From Novosphingobium sp. (GTDB lineage Bacteria; Pseudomonadota; Alphaproteobacteria; Sphingomonadales; Sphingomonadaceae): 64,000 bases of DNA. The DNA lies in NCBI RefSeq assembly GCF_027486195.1, contig NZ_JAIXPP010000016.1, positions 1 through 64,000 of the forward strand. The letters are read 5' to 3'. Positions 18,526-27,440 of the stretch are shown piece by piece (the stretch's first letter is position 1; each line of letters starts with the position of its first letter). A model generated the notes under the pieces. That model saw nothing but the letters and a program-made list of their open reading frames with translations. It did no database searches and was not told the DNA's origin. A program made the position numbers and the translations under genes.

Positions 18526-19074
18526 ATGCGCCTGCCCCTTCTGCCACTCGTGGCTCTTTCCACCGCACTGGCGCTGGCCGGCTGTGGCAGCGGGAAAACC
18601 GTCACCGCCACCAACGAAAGCGTTTCGGACGTGGCCAAGAAGGTTTCCGACGCCGGGCTGCGGTTCAATCCCGGGCGGTGGGAATCGACGATGAAGTTCG
18701 TCAAGATCGAGATGGAAGGCATGCCGCCCGAGGCCAAGGAAATGATGGGCAAGATGCTCGGCAAGGACCGCACCTTTGCCACTTGCCTCACCAAGGAAGA
18801 GGCCGAGAAGCCCGACGCCAAGTTCTTCGGCCAGGCCGATGAGCGCTGCAAGTATGACACCTTCAGCATGGGCGGCGGCAAGATCGACGCGAAGATGACG
18901 TGCAAGGCAGAGCAGGGGGTGCAGACCATGGCCATGGTCGGCAGCTACACGCCCGAGACCTACCAGATGACGATGTCGATTGGCGGCATGGGGCCGCAGG
19001 GCAAGCCGATGTCGATGCAGATGGAACTGAACGCCAAGCACAACGGCGAATGCACCGGCAAGGAAGAGAAGTAG
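18526..19074 (+). CDS. DUF3617-type lipoprotein
   Basis: A 182-residue protein with a lipoprotein signal (MRLPLLPLVALSTALALAGC, Cys20 as the lipidated residue). The mature part has the pattern of DUF3617 proteins common in sphingomonads: a GRWE.TMKF strand near residue 47, a Met-rich middle (MPPEAKEMMGKMLG), ATCLTKEEAEKP, and paired Cys (ERCKYD, MTCKAE, GECTGK). The function of the family is unknown; the Met-rich segment could bind metal. The ATG at 18526 has a GAGAGGA ribosome site. It may be co-transcribed with the outer-membrane protein gene 77 bases upstream. Confidence 0.75.
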   Translation: MRLPLLPLVALSTALALAGCGSGKTVTATNESVSDVAKKVSDAGLRFNPGRWESTMKFVKIEMEGMPPEAKEMMGKMLGKDRTFATCLTKEEAEKPDAKFFGQADERCKYDTFSMGGGKIDAKMTCKAEQGVQTMAMVGSYTPETYQMTMSIGGMGPQGKPMSMQMELNAKHNGECTGKEEK

Positions 19075-19078
19075 GCGG

Positions 19079-21166
19079 CTATTCCGCCGCTTCCAGCGCT
19101 GCCCTTGCCACCTCCACCTGCACGCCCGAAAGCGCGGCGTTGCCCGAAAGCGGATCAAGCGCGCCGGATTCGGTGAGCGCATTGGCGCTGACCCCGGCTC
19201 GCTCACGCGCCACCTGCATCGCCACGCCGGGCAGATCATGCCCCCAGCCGTGGGGAATCGAGACCGTGCCCGGCATCATGTCCTCGGTCACTTCGGCGGG
19301 GATGATGACTTCGCCCGAGGATGAGCGAACAGCCGCCATGTCCCCGTCTTCAAGCCCCAGCGGCGCGGCATCGTGCGGATGGATCATCAGCGTGCAGCGG
19401 TTCGGCCCCTTGGTCAGGCGGTGGCTGTTGGCGAGCCAGGAATTGTTGGTGCGCAAATGCCGCCGCCCGATCAGGGTGAGCTTGCCGGTCTCGGGCACCT
19501 CCACCTCCAGCGCCGCGAGCGCTTCCATGAAGGCGGGGACGGCGCAGGCGATCGTCTGATCGTCGCTGCGCAGGCGATCGGGGAGAATGCCCGTCTTCGG
19601 CGCCCCGAAATCGAGGCCGGAGGGCGCGGCTTCGACCTCGGCGAGCGAGACCTTGTAGGGGCCAGTCTTGAGCAGATGATCGAGCGCCTCGCGCGGGGTC
19701 GGCTCCTGCACCGGCTGGCCGCTGATCGCCTGGGCAAGGCCGCGCAGGATTTCCCAGTCGTGCAAGCTGGCAGGGTCCTCGCGCTCCAGCGTGGGCTTTG
19801 AATAGACCGCAACATTGCGCACGGCCATTGGCAGCAGGAACAGGCCATAATGGTCGCGCTCCAAGGGCCCCGTCGGCGGCAGGATATAGTGCGCGCGGCG
19901 GCTGGTGGCGTTGCGGTACATATCGACCGAGACCATCAGTTCCAGCCCTGCCAGCGCCTTGTCGAGCCGGGGGCCATTGGGGGTCGAAAGCACCGGATTG
20001 CCCGCGACCACGAACAGCGCCTTGATCTGGCCCGGCCCTTCAGTCTCGATCTCCTCGGCCAGCGCGGCGGCGGGAAACTCGCCCAGCACCGACTTGTGGC
20101 CCGAAACGCGCGAGGTGAACTTGCCGAGCGAGCCGCGCGGCAGCATCGCAATCGTGTCGAGCGCGGGGATCGGGAACACGGTGCCGCCCTCGCGGTCGAT
20201 CTGCCCGGCGGCGATGTTGATCAGTGCGATGAGCCAGGCGTTGAGCGTGCCGTGCCGCTGCGTGGCGATGCCGAGGCGGCCATAGAGCGCGGCGGGGCCG
20301 GCGGTGAGGCGCTCGGCAAGGAAGGCGATGTCGTCCGCCGCAACTCCCGATGCGGCAAGGCAGGCGGCGTCATCGAAGCGGGCGAGCAGGGCCGCGACTT
20401 CGTCCAGCCCCGTCACGAAGTCCTGCACCGGCTGGAAGGGCCTGCGCGCCATCACGGCCTTGAGCAGTGCGACGAGCAGGAACACGTCGCTCGCGGGGCG
20501 CACGAACACGTGGCGGTCCGCAATCTTGGCAGTCTCGGTGCGGCGCGGGTCGATCACCACCAGATGCCCGCCGCGCGCCTTCAGAGCCCGTACCCGATTG
20601 CGGAAATCCGGCACGGTCCAGACCGAGCCGTTGGATGCCATCGGATTGCCGCCGATGATGATCAGCGTCTCCGTGCGGTCGATATCCGGAATGCCGAACA
20701 TGCTGGCATGGCCATAAAGCAGCAGGTTCGCCACCTGGTGCGGCATCTGGTCCACCGTGCTCGCGGAGAACTGGTTCCTGGTGCCGAGCGCCTTGGTCAG
20801 GTGATGGGCATTCAGCGCGTTGCCATAGGAGTGCGCGTTGGGATTGCCGACATAAGTCGCGGTGCTGGCAGGATCGCGGGCGAGAATGGCGCGGGCCTTT
20901 TCGCCGATCTCGCGGAAGGCCTGCTCCCAGCTGATTTCGTGCCAGTCCTCGCCCACGCGCTTTTGCGGTGCGCGCAGGCGATCGGGATCGTTCTGCAGGT
21001 CTTCCAGCGCGGTCGCCTTGGGGCAGATGTGCCCGCGCGAGAGGGGGTTATCCGGATCGCCCTTGATCGACACCACGCGCTTGGATCCCGGGGGTCCCTC
21101 GAGCTCTACCAGCACCCCGCAATTGGCTTCGCAGATATGGCAGGTGCGGTGATGGATCTCGCCCAT
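19079..21166 (-). CDS. Molybdopterin-dependent oxidoreductase (formate dehydrogenase/NapA-like)
   Basis: A 695-residue enzyme of the DMSO reductase/formate dehydrogenase superfamily. The N-terminus has a [4Fe-4S] cluster motif (CHICEANCG, with the fourth Cys in HICPKA). Molybdopterin-binding segments follow (IIIGGNPMASNGS, VVAGNPVLSTPNG), and the C-terminal molybdopterin dinucleotide-binding domain has HPHDAAPLGLEDGD and IPHGWGHDLPGV. It should be a soluble oxidoreductase. No electron-transfer subunit or Tat signal is seen, so partner and substrate are unknown. The ATG at 21166 was preferred over an upstream in-frame codon because it begins the conserved MGEIHHRTCHIC. It is divergent from the Anbu cluster. 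Confidence 0.85.
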   Translation of the reverse strand: MGEIHHRTCHICEANCGVLVELEGPPGSKRVVSIKGDPDNPLSRGHICPKATALEDLQNDPDRLRAPQKRVGEDWHEISWEQAFREIGEKARAILARDPASTATYVGNPNAHSYGNALNAHHLTKALGTRNQFSASTVDQMPHQVANLLLYGHASMFGIPDIDRTETLIIIGGNPMASNGSVWTVPDFRNRVRALKARGGHLVVIDPRRTETAKIADRHVFVRPASDVFLLVALLKAVMARRPFQPVQDFVTGLDEVAALLARFDDAACLAASGVAADDIAFLAERLTAGPAALYGRLGIATQRHGTLNAWLIALINIAAGQIDREGGTVFPIPALDTIAMLPRGSLGKFTSRVSGHKSVLGEFPAAALAEEIETEGPGQIKALFVVAGNPVLSTPNGPRLDKALAGLELMVSVDMYRNATSRRAHYILPPTGPLERDHYGLFLLPMAVRNVAVYSKPTLEREDPASLHDWEILRGLAQAISGQPVQEPTPREALDHLLKTGPYKVSLAEVEAAPSGLDFGAPKTGILPDRLRSDDQTIACAVPAFMEALAALEVEVPETGKLTLIGRRHLRTNNSWLANSHRLTKGPNRCTLMIHPHDAAPLGLEDGDMAAVRSSSGEVIIPAEVTEDMMPGTVSIPHGWGHDLPGVAMQVARERAGVSANALTESGALDPLSGNAALSGVQVEVARAALEAAE

Positions 21167-21348
21167 GGCTTGCTCTCTCCCGGAAATTAGCCGTACGGTT
21201 AAACGTGTCACCTTGGCACTGCCAAGGCAAGCGCGAAGCGGCGAAACCCTTTGCCGCGCAGTTCAGTTACAAATTTGTCTCGCAAGTGCAGCATGGCGCT
21301 TGGCAAAGGCCGCGCGCTGTGCAAGCTTCGGCGCATCGGGATGATCGC

Positions 21349-22782
21349 ATGAAAGCAGCCTCGCCCTCGTCCTATGACGAGATGTTTGCCGCCGATGGCT
21401 CGGTGCGCCCGGCCTATTGCGGGTATGAAGAATGGTATGCCAATCAGCCGGCAGACTTGCTGCGCCGCAAGGGGACGGAGGCTGAAGCGTTCTTCCGCCG
21501 TACCGGCATCACCTTCAATGTCTACGGGAGCGAGGACGCCGAGGAGCGGCTGATCCCGTTCGACATGGTGCCGCGCATTATCACCGCGCACCAGTGGCGG
21601 CGGCTTTCGCGCGGGATCGAACAACGCGTGCGGGCGCTCAATGCCTTCCTGCACGATCTTTACCACCGGCAGGAAATCGTCCGATCGGGCCGCCTGCCCG
21701 CCCGGCTGCTCGAAAAGAACCCGGCCTTCCTCCCTCAGATGGTCGGCTTCACGCCGCCGGGCGGGGTCTACACCCATATCGTCGGCATCGATCTCGTCCG
21801 CACCGGCGAGGACGACTTCATGGTGCTGGAAGACAACGCGCGCACGCCCTCTGGCGTCTCCTATATGCTGGAGAACCGCGAGACGATGATGGCGATGTTC
21901 CCGGAATTGTTCACGCGGGTCCGCGTGCGCGAGGTTTCGGACTATCCGCGCCGCCTTGCCCGCAGCCTCGCCGCCTGCCTGCCGCCCGCCGCCAAGGGCC
22001 ACCAACCGGTCGTCGCGGTGCTGACGCCGGGCATCTACAACTCCGCCTATTTCGAACACGCCTTCCTCGCCGATCAGATGGGTGCTGAACTCGTCGAGGG
22101 CAGCGACCTGCGCATCGAGAACGGCCGCATCGCCATGCGCACCACGCAGGGCTACACGCCGATCGACGTGCTCTACCGCCGGGTGGACGACGATTATCTC
22201 GATCCGCTGTCGTTCAAGCCGGAAAGCCAGCTGGGCGTCTCGGGCATCATGGACGTCTACCGCGCGGGCGGGATCACCATTGCCAATGCGCCGGGCACGG
22301 GCATCGCCGATGACAAGGCGATCTACTCTTTCATGCCCGAAATCGTCGAATTCTACACCGGCGAGAAGCCCATCCTCCCCAATGTGCCGACCTGGCGCTG
22401 TTCGGAGCCGGATGCGCTGAAGTATGTGCTCGAGCATCTCTCGGAACTGGTGGTGAAGGAAGTCCATGGCTCGGGCGGCTACGGCATGCTCATCGGGCCG
22501 ACCTCGACGAAGAAGGAAATCGCCGCCTTCGCCGCCAAGCTTGCCGCGCGGCCGCACAATTATATCGCGCAGCCAACGCTGTCGCTCTCTACCGTGCCGA
22601 TCCTTGGCCGCGGCGGGCTCACCCCGCGCCATGTCGATCTGCGGCCCTTCGTGCTCGTCTCCCCCGGCGGGATCGACATCACGCCCGGCGGCCTCACCCG
22701 CGTCGCGCTCAAGAAGGGCTCGCTGGTGGTGAACTCGTCGCAGGGTGGGGGCACCAAGGACAGCTGGGTGCTGGATGACTGA
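21349..22782 (+). CDS. Circularly permuted type-2 ATP-grasp protein
   Basis: A 477-residue protein of the COG2308 family, opening MKAASPSSYDEMFAADGSVR. Family marks include YEEWYANQP, the nucleotide-binding region VLEDNARTPSGVSYMLENRE, YRRVDDDYLDPLSF, and VKEVHGSGGYGMLIGP. Such ATP-grasp proteins ligate an amine or amino acid to a carboxylate through an acyl phosphate; the substrate is not known. The ATG at 21349 gives the standard start although the frame is open to 21205. It is first of four same-strand genes that, in many bacteria, accompany the proteasome-like Anbu. Confidence 0.9.
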   Translation: MKAASPSSYDEMFAADGSVRPAYCGYEEWYANQPADLLRRKGTEAEAFFRRTGITFNVYGSEDAEERLIPFDMVPRIITAHQWRRLSRGIEQRVRALNAFLHDLYHRQEIVRSGRLPARLLEKNPAFLPQMVGFTPPGGVYTHIVGIDLVRTGEDDFMVLEDNARTPSGVSYMLENRETMMAMFPELFTRVRVREVSDYPRRLARSLAACLPPAAKGHQPVVAVLTPGIYNSAYFEHAFLADQMGAELVEGSDLRIENGRIAMRTTQGYTPIDVLYRRVDDDYLDPLSFKPESQLGVSGIMDVYRAGGITIANAPGTGIADDKAIYSFMPEIVEFYTGEKPILPNVPTWRCSEPDALKYVLEHLSELVVKEVHGSGGYGMLIGPTSTKKEIAAFAAKLAARPHNYIAQPTLSLSTVPILGRGGLTPRHVDLRPFVLVSPGGIDITPGGLTRVALKKGSLVVNSSQGGGTKDSWVLDD

Positions 22783-22797
22783 TATGCGGGCCACCCC

Positions 22798-23745
22798 ATG
22801 CTAGGCCGGTCCGCCAACGGCATCTTCTGGCTGTTCCGCAACCTCGAACGGGCGGAAAACACCGCGCGTCTGATCGAGGCGGGCTTCCGCATGGCGCTCA
22901 CCCGAGATGCGCGCGACGCCAGCGACGAATGGCGCTCGGTTATCGTCACGCTGGGGCTGCGCGCGCTCTACGAGACAAAGTTCGGCACCGATTATGCCGG
23001 ACCGAACGTGATCAACTTCATCCTGCGCGACAAGGATAACCCCGGCAACGTGCTCGCCATGTGCGAACTGGCGCGCACCAATGCGCGCATGGTCCGCGCC
23101 GGGATCACGCGCGAGGTGTGGGAATCGGTCAACGACAGCTGGCTGCGCATGCGCGAGCTGCTGGCCCGGCCGGTCGCCGAAACGCGGCTCGGTGCGGTGC
23201 TCGATACGCTCCGCCGCCAATCGACGCAGGTGCGCGGCGCGATGGAAGGCACCATGCTGCGCAACGAGATCTACAATTTCGCGCGCATCGGCAGCTTCAT
23301 CGAGCGGGCGGACAACACCGCGCGCATTCTCGATGTGAAGTACTATGTGCTGCTGCCCTCGATTTCCTATGTCGGCTCCAGCCTTGATAACGTGCAGTGG
23401 GAAAACGTGCTGCGCAGCCTCGCGGGGGAGCGCGCCTATCGCTGGCTCAATGCCGGCCGCATGGAAGCGCGCGGGATTGCGGAGTTCCTCATCCTCGATA
23501 GCCGGTTCCCGCGCAGCCTGGCGTTCTGCTACGGCAAGCTGCGCTCGAACCTCGCCCACCTCGCGCGCGAATATGGCTGCGAGACCGAGGCGCATGCCAT
23601 CCTGCAGGAAGCGGACTGCGATCTTCACACGATCACGATCGACGCGATCTTCGAGCAGGGCCTGCACGAATACATCGCGAAGTTCATCAGCCGGAACACG
23701 CGGCTCGCCAACCAGATCCAGTACGACTATCGGTTCATCGATTAG
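22798..23745 (+). CDS. Alpha-E domain-containing protein
   Basis: A 315-residue, almost entirely helical protein of the alpha-E family (COG2307). It starts MLGRSANGIFWLFRNLERAENTAR (key residues: Leu-Gly-Arg-Ser-Ala, Phe-Trp, Arg-x-x-Glu-Arg-Ala-Glu-Asn), which is the family signature, and a second similar signature FIERADNTARILD lies near residue 165. The two related halves suggest internal duplication. The function is unknown; it occurs beside or fused to the permuted ATP-grasp protein, so it is probably a partner or substrate carrier. It begins 15 bases after the ATP-grasp stop. Confidence 0.9.
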   Translation: MLGRSANGIFWLFRNLERAENTARLIEAGFRMALTRDARDASDEWRSVIVTLGLRALYETKFGTDYAGPNVINFILRDKDNPGNVLAMCELARTNARMVRAGITREVWESVNDSWLRMRELLARPVAETRLGAVLDTLRRQSTQVRGAMEGTMLRNEIYNFARIGSFIERADNTARILDVKYYVLLPSISYVGSSLDNVQWENVLRSLAGERAYRWLNAGRMEARGIAEFLILDSRFPRSLAFCYGKLRSNLAHLAREYGCETEAHAILQEADCDLHTITIDAIFEQGLHEYIAKFISRNTRLANQIQYDYRFID

Positions 23746-23775
23746 GCGCTTCATCGATTAAGGGAAAACGGCCGC

Positions 23776-24588
23776 TTGCGACTCTGGGTCGATCATACCA
23801 CGCACTATACGTTCTCCGCCCCGGCGGCGCGGGGGCAGCAACGTCTGCGCCTGACACCCAAGACCAGCGCGGGGCAATCGATCGTAGCGTGGAAGATCGG
23901 GCTCGAAGGCGCGCGGCAGGAAGTCGAGTATGATGACGAGAACGCCAACCACGTCACCCTGATCGCGTTCGAACCGGGCGTGACCGAAGTGACGATCCGC
24001 TGCGAAGGCGTCGTCGATACCAACGACAAGGCCGGCATCGTCGGTCATCACGCGGGCTATCTGCCATTGTGGCACTTCCGCCAGCCGACCGAACTGACGA
24101 GCGGCGGCCCGCGTCTGCGGTCGCTGATTGCGGGCCTTTCGGGCAAGCAGGATACGCTGGAAAAGCTCCACTCGCTCTCCGCCCTCGTGCGTGGATCGGT
24201 GGAATATGGCTCGGGCCATACCGATACCGCGAGCAACGCCGAGGCTGTGCTCGCCGCCGGGCATGGGGTGTGCCAGGACCATGCCCACGTCTTCATCGCG
24301 GCGGCGCGCGCGCTGGGCGTGCCGGCGCGCTATGTCAGCGGCTACCTGATGATGAAGGACCGCGTCGAGCAGGATGCCGGCCACGCCTGGGCTGAAGCCA
24401 TGGTTGATGGGCTCGGCTGGGTTGGCTTTGACATATCCAACGGAATCTCGCCCGATCCGCATTACGTCCGTGTCGCGACGGGCCGGGATTATCGCGATGC
24501 TGCCCCCGTCACCGGCATCCGCTACGGTGCCTATGACGAAACATTGCACGTGAAGCTTGCCGTCGCGCAGCAGCGTGTGGAACAGTGA
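23776..24588 (+). CDS. Transglutaminase-like cysteine protease family protein
   Basis: A 270-residue protein with an N-terminal beta region (MRLWVDHTTHYTFSAPA, the usual opening of bacterial transglutaminase-like proteins of this cluster) and a C-terminal papain-like core. The catalytic Cys is in GHGVCQDHAHVFIAAAR, His in DAGHAWAEAM, and Asp in VGFDISNG. These enzymes hydrolyse or transfer amide bonds. The start is a TTG at 23776 with an AAGGGAAAACGG ribosome site. It is third in the Anbu cluster and probably acts on the product made by the ATP-grasp/alpha-E pair; that link is inference. Confidence 0.88.
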   Translation: MRLWVDHTTHYTFSAPAARGQQRLRLTPKTSAGQSIVAWKIGLEGARQEVEYDDENANHVTLIAFEPGVTEVTIRCEGVVDTNDKAGIVGHHAGYLPLWHFRQPTELTSGGPRLRSLIAGLSGKQDTLEKLHSLSALVRGSVEYGSGHTDTASNAEAVLAAGHGVCQDHAHVFIAAARALGVPARYVSGYLMMKDRVEQDAGHAWAEAMVDGLGWVGFDISNGISPDPHYVRVATGRDYRDAAPVTGIRYGAYDETLHVKLAVAQQRVEQ

Positions 24589-24635
24589 CCTCGCACGCGA
24601 GTCCGGGCGACGCCAGACAACGAGGGGCAGGACCA

Positions 24636-25388
24636 ATGACGTATTGCGTGGGGATGGTGCTCGACAAGGGCCTCGTGCTGATGAGCGATACCCGCACGAA
24701 CTCGGGCGTCGACAACATTTCCACGTTCCGCAAGATGTTCACCTGGTCCGTTCCGGGCGAGCGGATCATCTCGATCATGACCGCAGGCAATCTGGCGACC
24801 ACGCAGGCCGTGATCAGCCAGCTGGAAGAACGCAACAAGACGCCGGGCGAGCGCCGCCCATCGATCCTCGATGCGCCGACGATGTTCCAGATCGCGACGA
24901 TTGTCGGCCGCCTGCTGCGCGATGTGATCGAGGGGCGGCAGGATGATACCGGGATGCAGGGTGAAGGCCCGCGCTTCACCGCCTCGATGATCGTCGCCGG
25001 CCAGATCAAGGACATGGAGCCACGCCTGTTCCTGATCTATCCTGAAGGCAATTTCATCGAAGCCTCGTTCGATACGCCCTTCTTCCAGATCGGCGAGACC
25101 AAGTATGGCCGGCCCATCCTCGTGCGCGGCTATGACAAGACGATGAGCTTCGAGGACGCGGTCAAGCTGCTCATGGTCTCGTTCGATTCGACGCTGGCGG
25201 CGAATCTCTCGGTCGGCCTGCCGTTCGATCTCATGGTGATCGAGCGCGACCGGTTCGAGCCGCTGCACCACAAGCGGATCACGGCGGAGGACCCGTTCTT
25301 CAAGCTGATATCCTCAAGCTGGGGCGAGGCGCTGCGTTCGGCGTTCTATTCGCTGCCGGACTACAGCTTTGATGATCCGGTGACCTGA
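24636..25388 (+). CDS. Anbu, proteasome-type peptidase homologue
   Basis: A 250-residue member of COG3484, the ancestral beta-subunit (Anbu) group of Ntn-hydrolases. It starts MTYCVGMVLDKGLVLMSDTRTNSG; removal of Met1 would leave Thr as the N-terminal nucleophile, as expected. Further family residues are GNLATTQAV and the proteasome-like D/K pattern (SDTRTN...FRKMF). Homologues assemble into self-compartmentalised open rings. It ends the four-gene cluster. The frame is open upstream to 24585, but the ATG at 24636 has an AGGGGCAGGA ribosome site and gives the needed N-terminus. Confidence 0.9.
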   Translation: MTYCVGMVLDKGLVLMSDTRTNSGVDNISTFRKMFTWSVPGERIISIMTAGNLATTQAVISQLEERNKTPGERRPSILDAPTMFQIATIVGRLLRDVIEGRQDDTGMQGEGPRFTASMIVAGQIKDMEPRLFLIYPEGNFIEASFDTPFFQIGETKYGRPILVRGYDKTMSFEDAVKLLMVSFDSTLAANLSVGLPFDLMVIERDRFEPLHHKRITAEDPFFKLISSSWGEALRSAFYSLPDYSFDDPVT

Positions 25389-25525
25389 TCCGCATCCGGT
25401 TTCGTTAACGCAGCCGTGTATACGGGTAAATGCTTATCCAAATCGGTTCGTTCTCCGGGCTGCGCCGAAGGGGCGCTACTAAGCACCAATTCGGGGCTAT
25501 TGGGTCCATTCCCGAGTATGATTCC

Positions 25526-25545
25526 CTTAGGTACTTAGGTAGGTA
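25526..25545. promoter_or_regulatory. Tandem 8-bp repeat cttaggta upstream of LuxR-type regulator
   Basis: The unit cttaggta occurs twice in a row (25526-25533, 25534-25541) followed by a partial ggta. It lies about 85-100 bases before the regulator start, in a 239-bp intergenic stretch that is less GC-rich than its surroundings. Tandem spacing of 8 bp may serve binding of a dimeric regulator, possibly the product itself. This is an inference from pattern only. Confidence 0.3.
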
Positions 25546-25627
25546 TCGCCGCTTGGCGGCGCTTGTGGGTTCAGAACGAAACTAACCCCGTTGGCGTGGT
25601 GGCCGGTGTTCATGGTTTGGTTAACCC

Positions 25628-26248
25628 ATGATCGAACGCGTCACCCTCCATGTCCTCGATAGCGACACAGCCCGCCGGGCCCAGCTCGCTCGTCTCGCAT
25701 TTGCCGCAGGGCATCATGCGGAAATCTATGCCCACGCGGATGAGCTGCTCAGCCATGCGCCGGCGGGCGGTCTTGTCCTTGCGCAGGATGAGCCGGTGGG
25801 CGAGGGGATAACCAGCCTCGTCGCTGCCATGATGCGTGCCGGGCAGTGGCTGCCGATCATCGCGATCGCCGAAGCGCCGACGATCGACGCGGTGGTCGCC
25901 GCGATCAAGGCCGGCGCGCTCGACTATCTCACCGTGCCTGAACAGATCGCCCCGCTCAACGAAGCGGTGGCCCGCTGCGCCCGCGAAGCCGATGCCCAGC
26001 GCCAGCAGCGCGCCCGCGCAGCAGAAGCCCGCCAGCGCATTGCCCGCCTCTCGATGCGCGAACGGGAAGTGCTTGATCGCCTCGCCGAAGGGTGCAGCAA
26101 CAAGGCCATCGCGCGTGATCTCGAAATCAGCCCGCGCACGGTCGAGATCCACCGCATGAAGATGATGGGCAAGCTCGGTGCCCGCCATGCGGCCGAAGCT
26201 GTGCGCCTGCGGATCGAGGCCACCGGTCTGGGCAATATGGCTGCCTGA
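25628..26248 (+). CDS. FixJ/NarL-type LuxR regulator with degenerate receiver domain
   Basis: A 206-residue two-domain protein. The C-terminal half is a canonical LuxR helix-turn-helix (LSMREREVLDRLAEGCSNKAIARDLEISPRTVEIHRM; key parts: Leu-Ser-x-Arg-Glu-x-Glu-Val-Leu, Asn-Lys-x-Ile-Ala, Thr-Val-Glu-x-His). The N-terminal part has the length and fold pattern of a receiver, with an acidic LDSD near residue 10, but Gln53 stands where the phospho-accepting Asp should be, the beta-4 Thr/Ser position is Ala, and the Lys before the last Pro (YLTVPEQ) is Val. Phosphorylation control therefore seems lost. It is monocistronic, with an intergenic region upstream. Confidence 0.85.
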   Translation: MIERVTLHVLDSDTARRAQLARLAFAAGHHAEIYAHADELLSHAPAGGLVLAQDEPVGEGITSLVAAMMRAGQWLPIIAIAEAPTIDAVVAAIKAGALDYLTVPEQIAPLNEAVARCAREADAQRQQRARAAEARQRIARLSMREREVLDRLAEGCSNKAIARDLEISPRTVEIHRMKMMGKLGARHAAEAVRLRIEATGLGNMAA

Positions 26249-26277
26249 AGCTTGCTTTCCGGCTCCGGCGCCTGCCT

Positions 26278-27393
26278 CTACTCCTCCGGGATCACCCAGC
26301 GGAAATCCTTGGTTTCGTATCGCAGGCCCGAAAAGTCCGAGATTCTGTTGCTGAAGGCAAAGTGCAGGCGGCGCATCGCGACCTTGCAGGTCATGTTGTC
26401 GAGATAGGCCGTGCCTGATGATCCGATCGGCCGGCAGCTCGCCGGTTCGCCATCGCGGCGAAAGCCCACCAGGATCTTCACTTTGCCCTCGATCTCCTCC
26501 CGCAGCGCAAGGCTGGGATAGTCATTCTCGGAAACCTTTGATTCCAGCGATCCGTTGCCGGTTCCGATCGGCGGGCGTTCGTCGAAGGGCACCTGGGGAT
26601 AGGCTATATCGACATCGCGCCAGATCAGCCGCTGGCCGACCGTGATCTCGCTGCGGTTCGGCCCCAGCCGGATCGCGATATAGGCGATCTGGACGCGGGC
26701 CGATGCCGCAGCCGGACGTACGGACCGGGCAGCGGCACGCGCCGGTCGGCCCACCGATTTGCGCGGCGCGCCCCTGCGCGCATCCGGGCGAACCGGGGCA
26801 GGAGGCGGCACCGCGGCCGCCGACGGCAGCGGCGCGAAGCCCGGCCGTCCGGCGCGGGTCCAGGCCGCGCAGATTTCGGCCTCTTGCCACTCGGAAAACG
26901 GATTGGCCTCGATCTGGCAGCGCCCGTCGATCATCACCATGGTGAGATCGTAGCCCTTCCCTGCCGGCAGGATCGCAATCGGATCCTGCGGGGTGAGCAA
27001 GGTGCTGCCCCAGAACGCAACCGCCAGCTGTCCGGTATCATAGGGCAGATCAAAGCCGAAGTTGCGCCGGAACTCCCCCTTTGCCTTGATCTGCTCGCAC
27101 AGCGCTGCCACCCCGCGCGCCGTGCTGCCGGTTTCGCCGGGAACGCAGGCAACCGCGCGGCCCTGACGGTTGAACGTGATCCGGGCGGTCCCGAGCTCGC
27201 TGTCGCCCGGCTCAAACGTGGTGACGCCCATGGCCGCCAGCACCGGATCGGATTCCGGATAGAACTGCAGATCGCCCGCGCCGGCCAGATCGACATTGTC
27301 GCTGTCGATCATCACCTGTTCGTGCGGCGAGGGTAGCGGTGGTGGTGGCGGGGTGGCTGCAGCCAGCGCCAGTGCGGAAAGGATCATCGGCAT
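26278..27393 (-). CDS. Hypothetical secreted protein with TonB C-terminal-like domain
   Basis: A 371-residue protein. It starts with a short hydrophobic signal (MPMILSALALAAATPPPPP), so it is probably exported. The middle (residues 185-235) is rich in Pro, Arg and Ala and likely disordered. The C-terminal 75 residues (YPSLALREEIEGKVKILVGF, then GEPASCRPIGSSG and a Cys in MTCKVAMRR) follow the TonB C-terminal pattern Y-P-x2-A-x4-E-G-x-V-x-V, including the paired Cys typical of the sphingomonad version. No N-terminal TonB membrane helix of classical length is seen, so it is not a standard energy transducer. Function unknown. Confidence 0.6.
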   Translation of the reverse strand: MPMILSALALAAATPPPPPLPSPHEQVMIDSDNVDLAGAGDLQFYPESDPVLAAMGVTTFEPGDSELGTARITFNRQGRAVACVPGETGSTARGVAALCEQIKAKGEFRRNFGFDLPYDTGQLAVAFWGSTLLTPQDPIAILPAGKGYDLTMVMIDGRCQIEANPFSEWQEAEICAAWTRAGRPGFAPLPSAAAVPPPAPVRPDARRGAPRKSVGRPARAAARSVRPAAASARVQIAYIAIRLGPNRSEITVGQRLIWRDVDIAYPQVPFDERPPIGTGNGSLESKVSENDYPSLALREEIEGKVKILVGFRRDGEPASCRPIGSSGTAYLDNMTCKVAMRRLHFAFSNRISDFSGLRYETKDFRWVIPEE

Positions 27394-27440
27394 CGCAGCA
27401 TGCTAACCGGCGGCAAATGTGATGGGAAGGCCGCGCGCGC

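Noticed and set aside
19850..21190. A 446-codon open frame opposite the molybdopterin oxidoreductase gene
   Set aside because: Low-complexity Arg/Gly/His-rich translation with no family; the minus-strand gene is certain.
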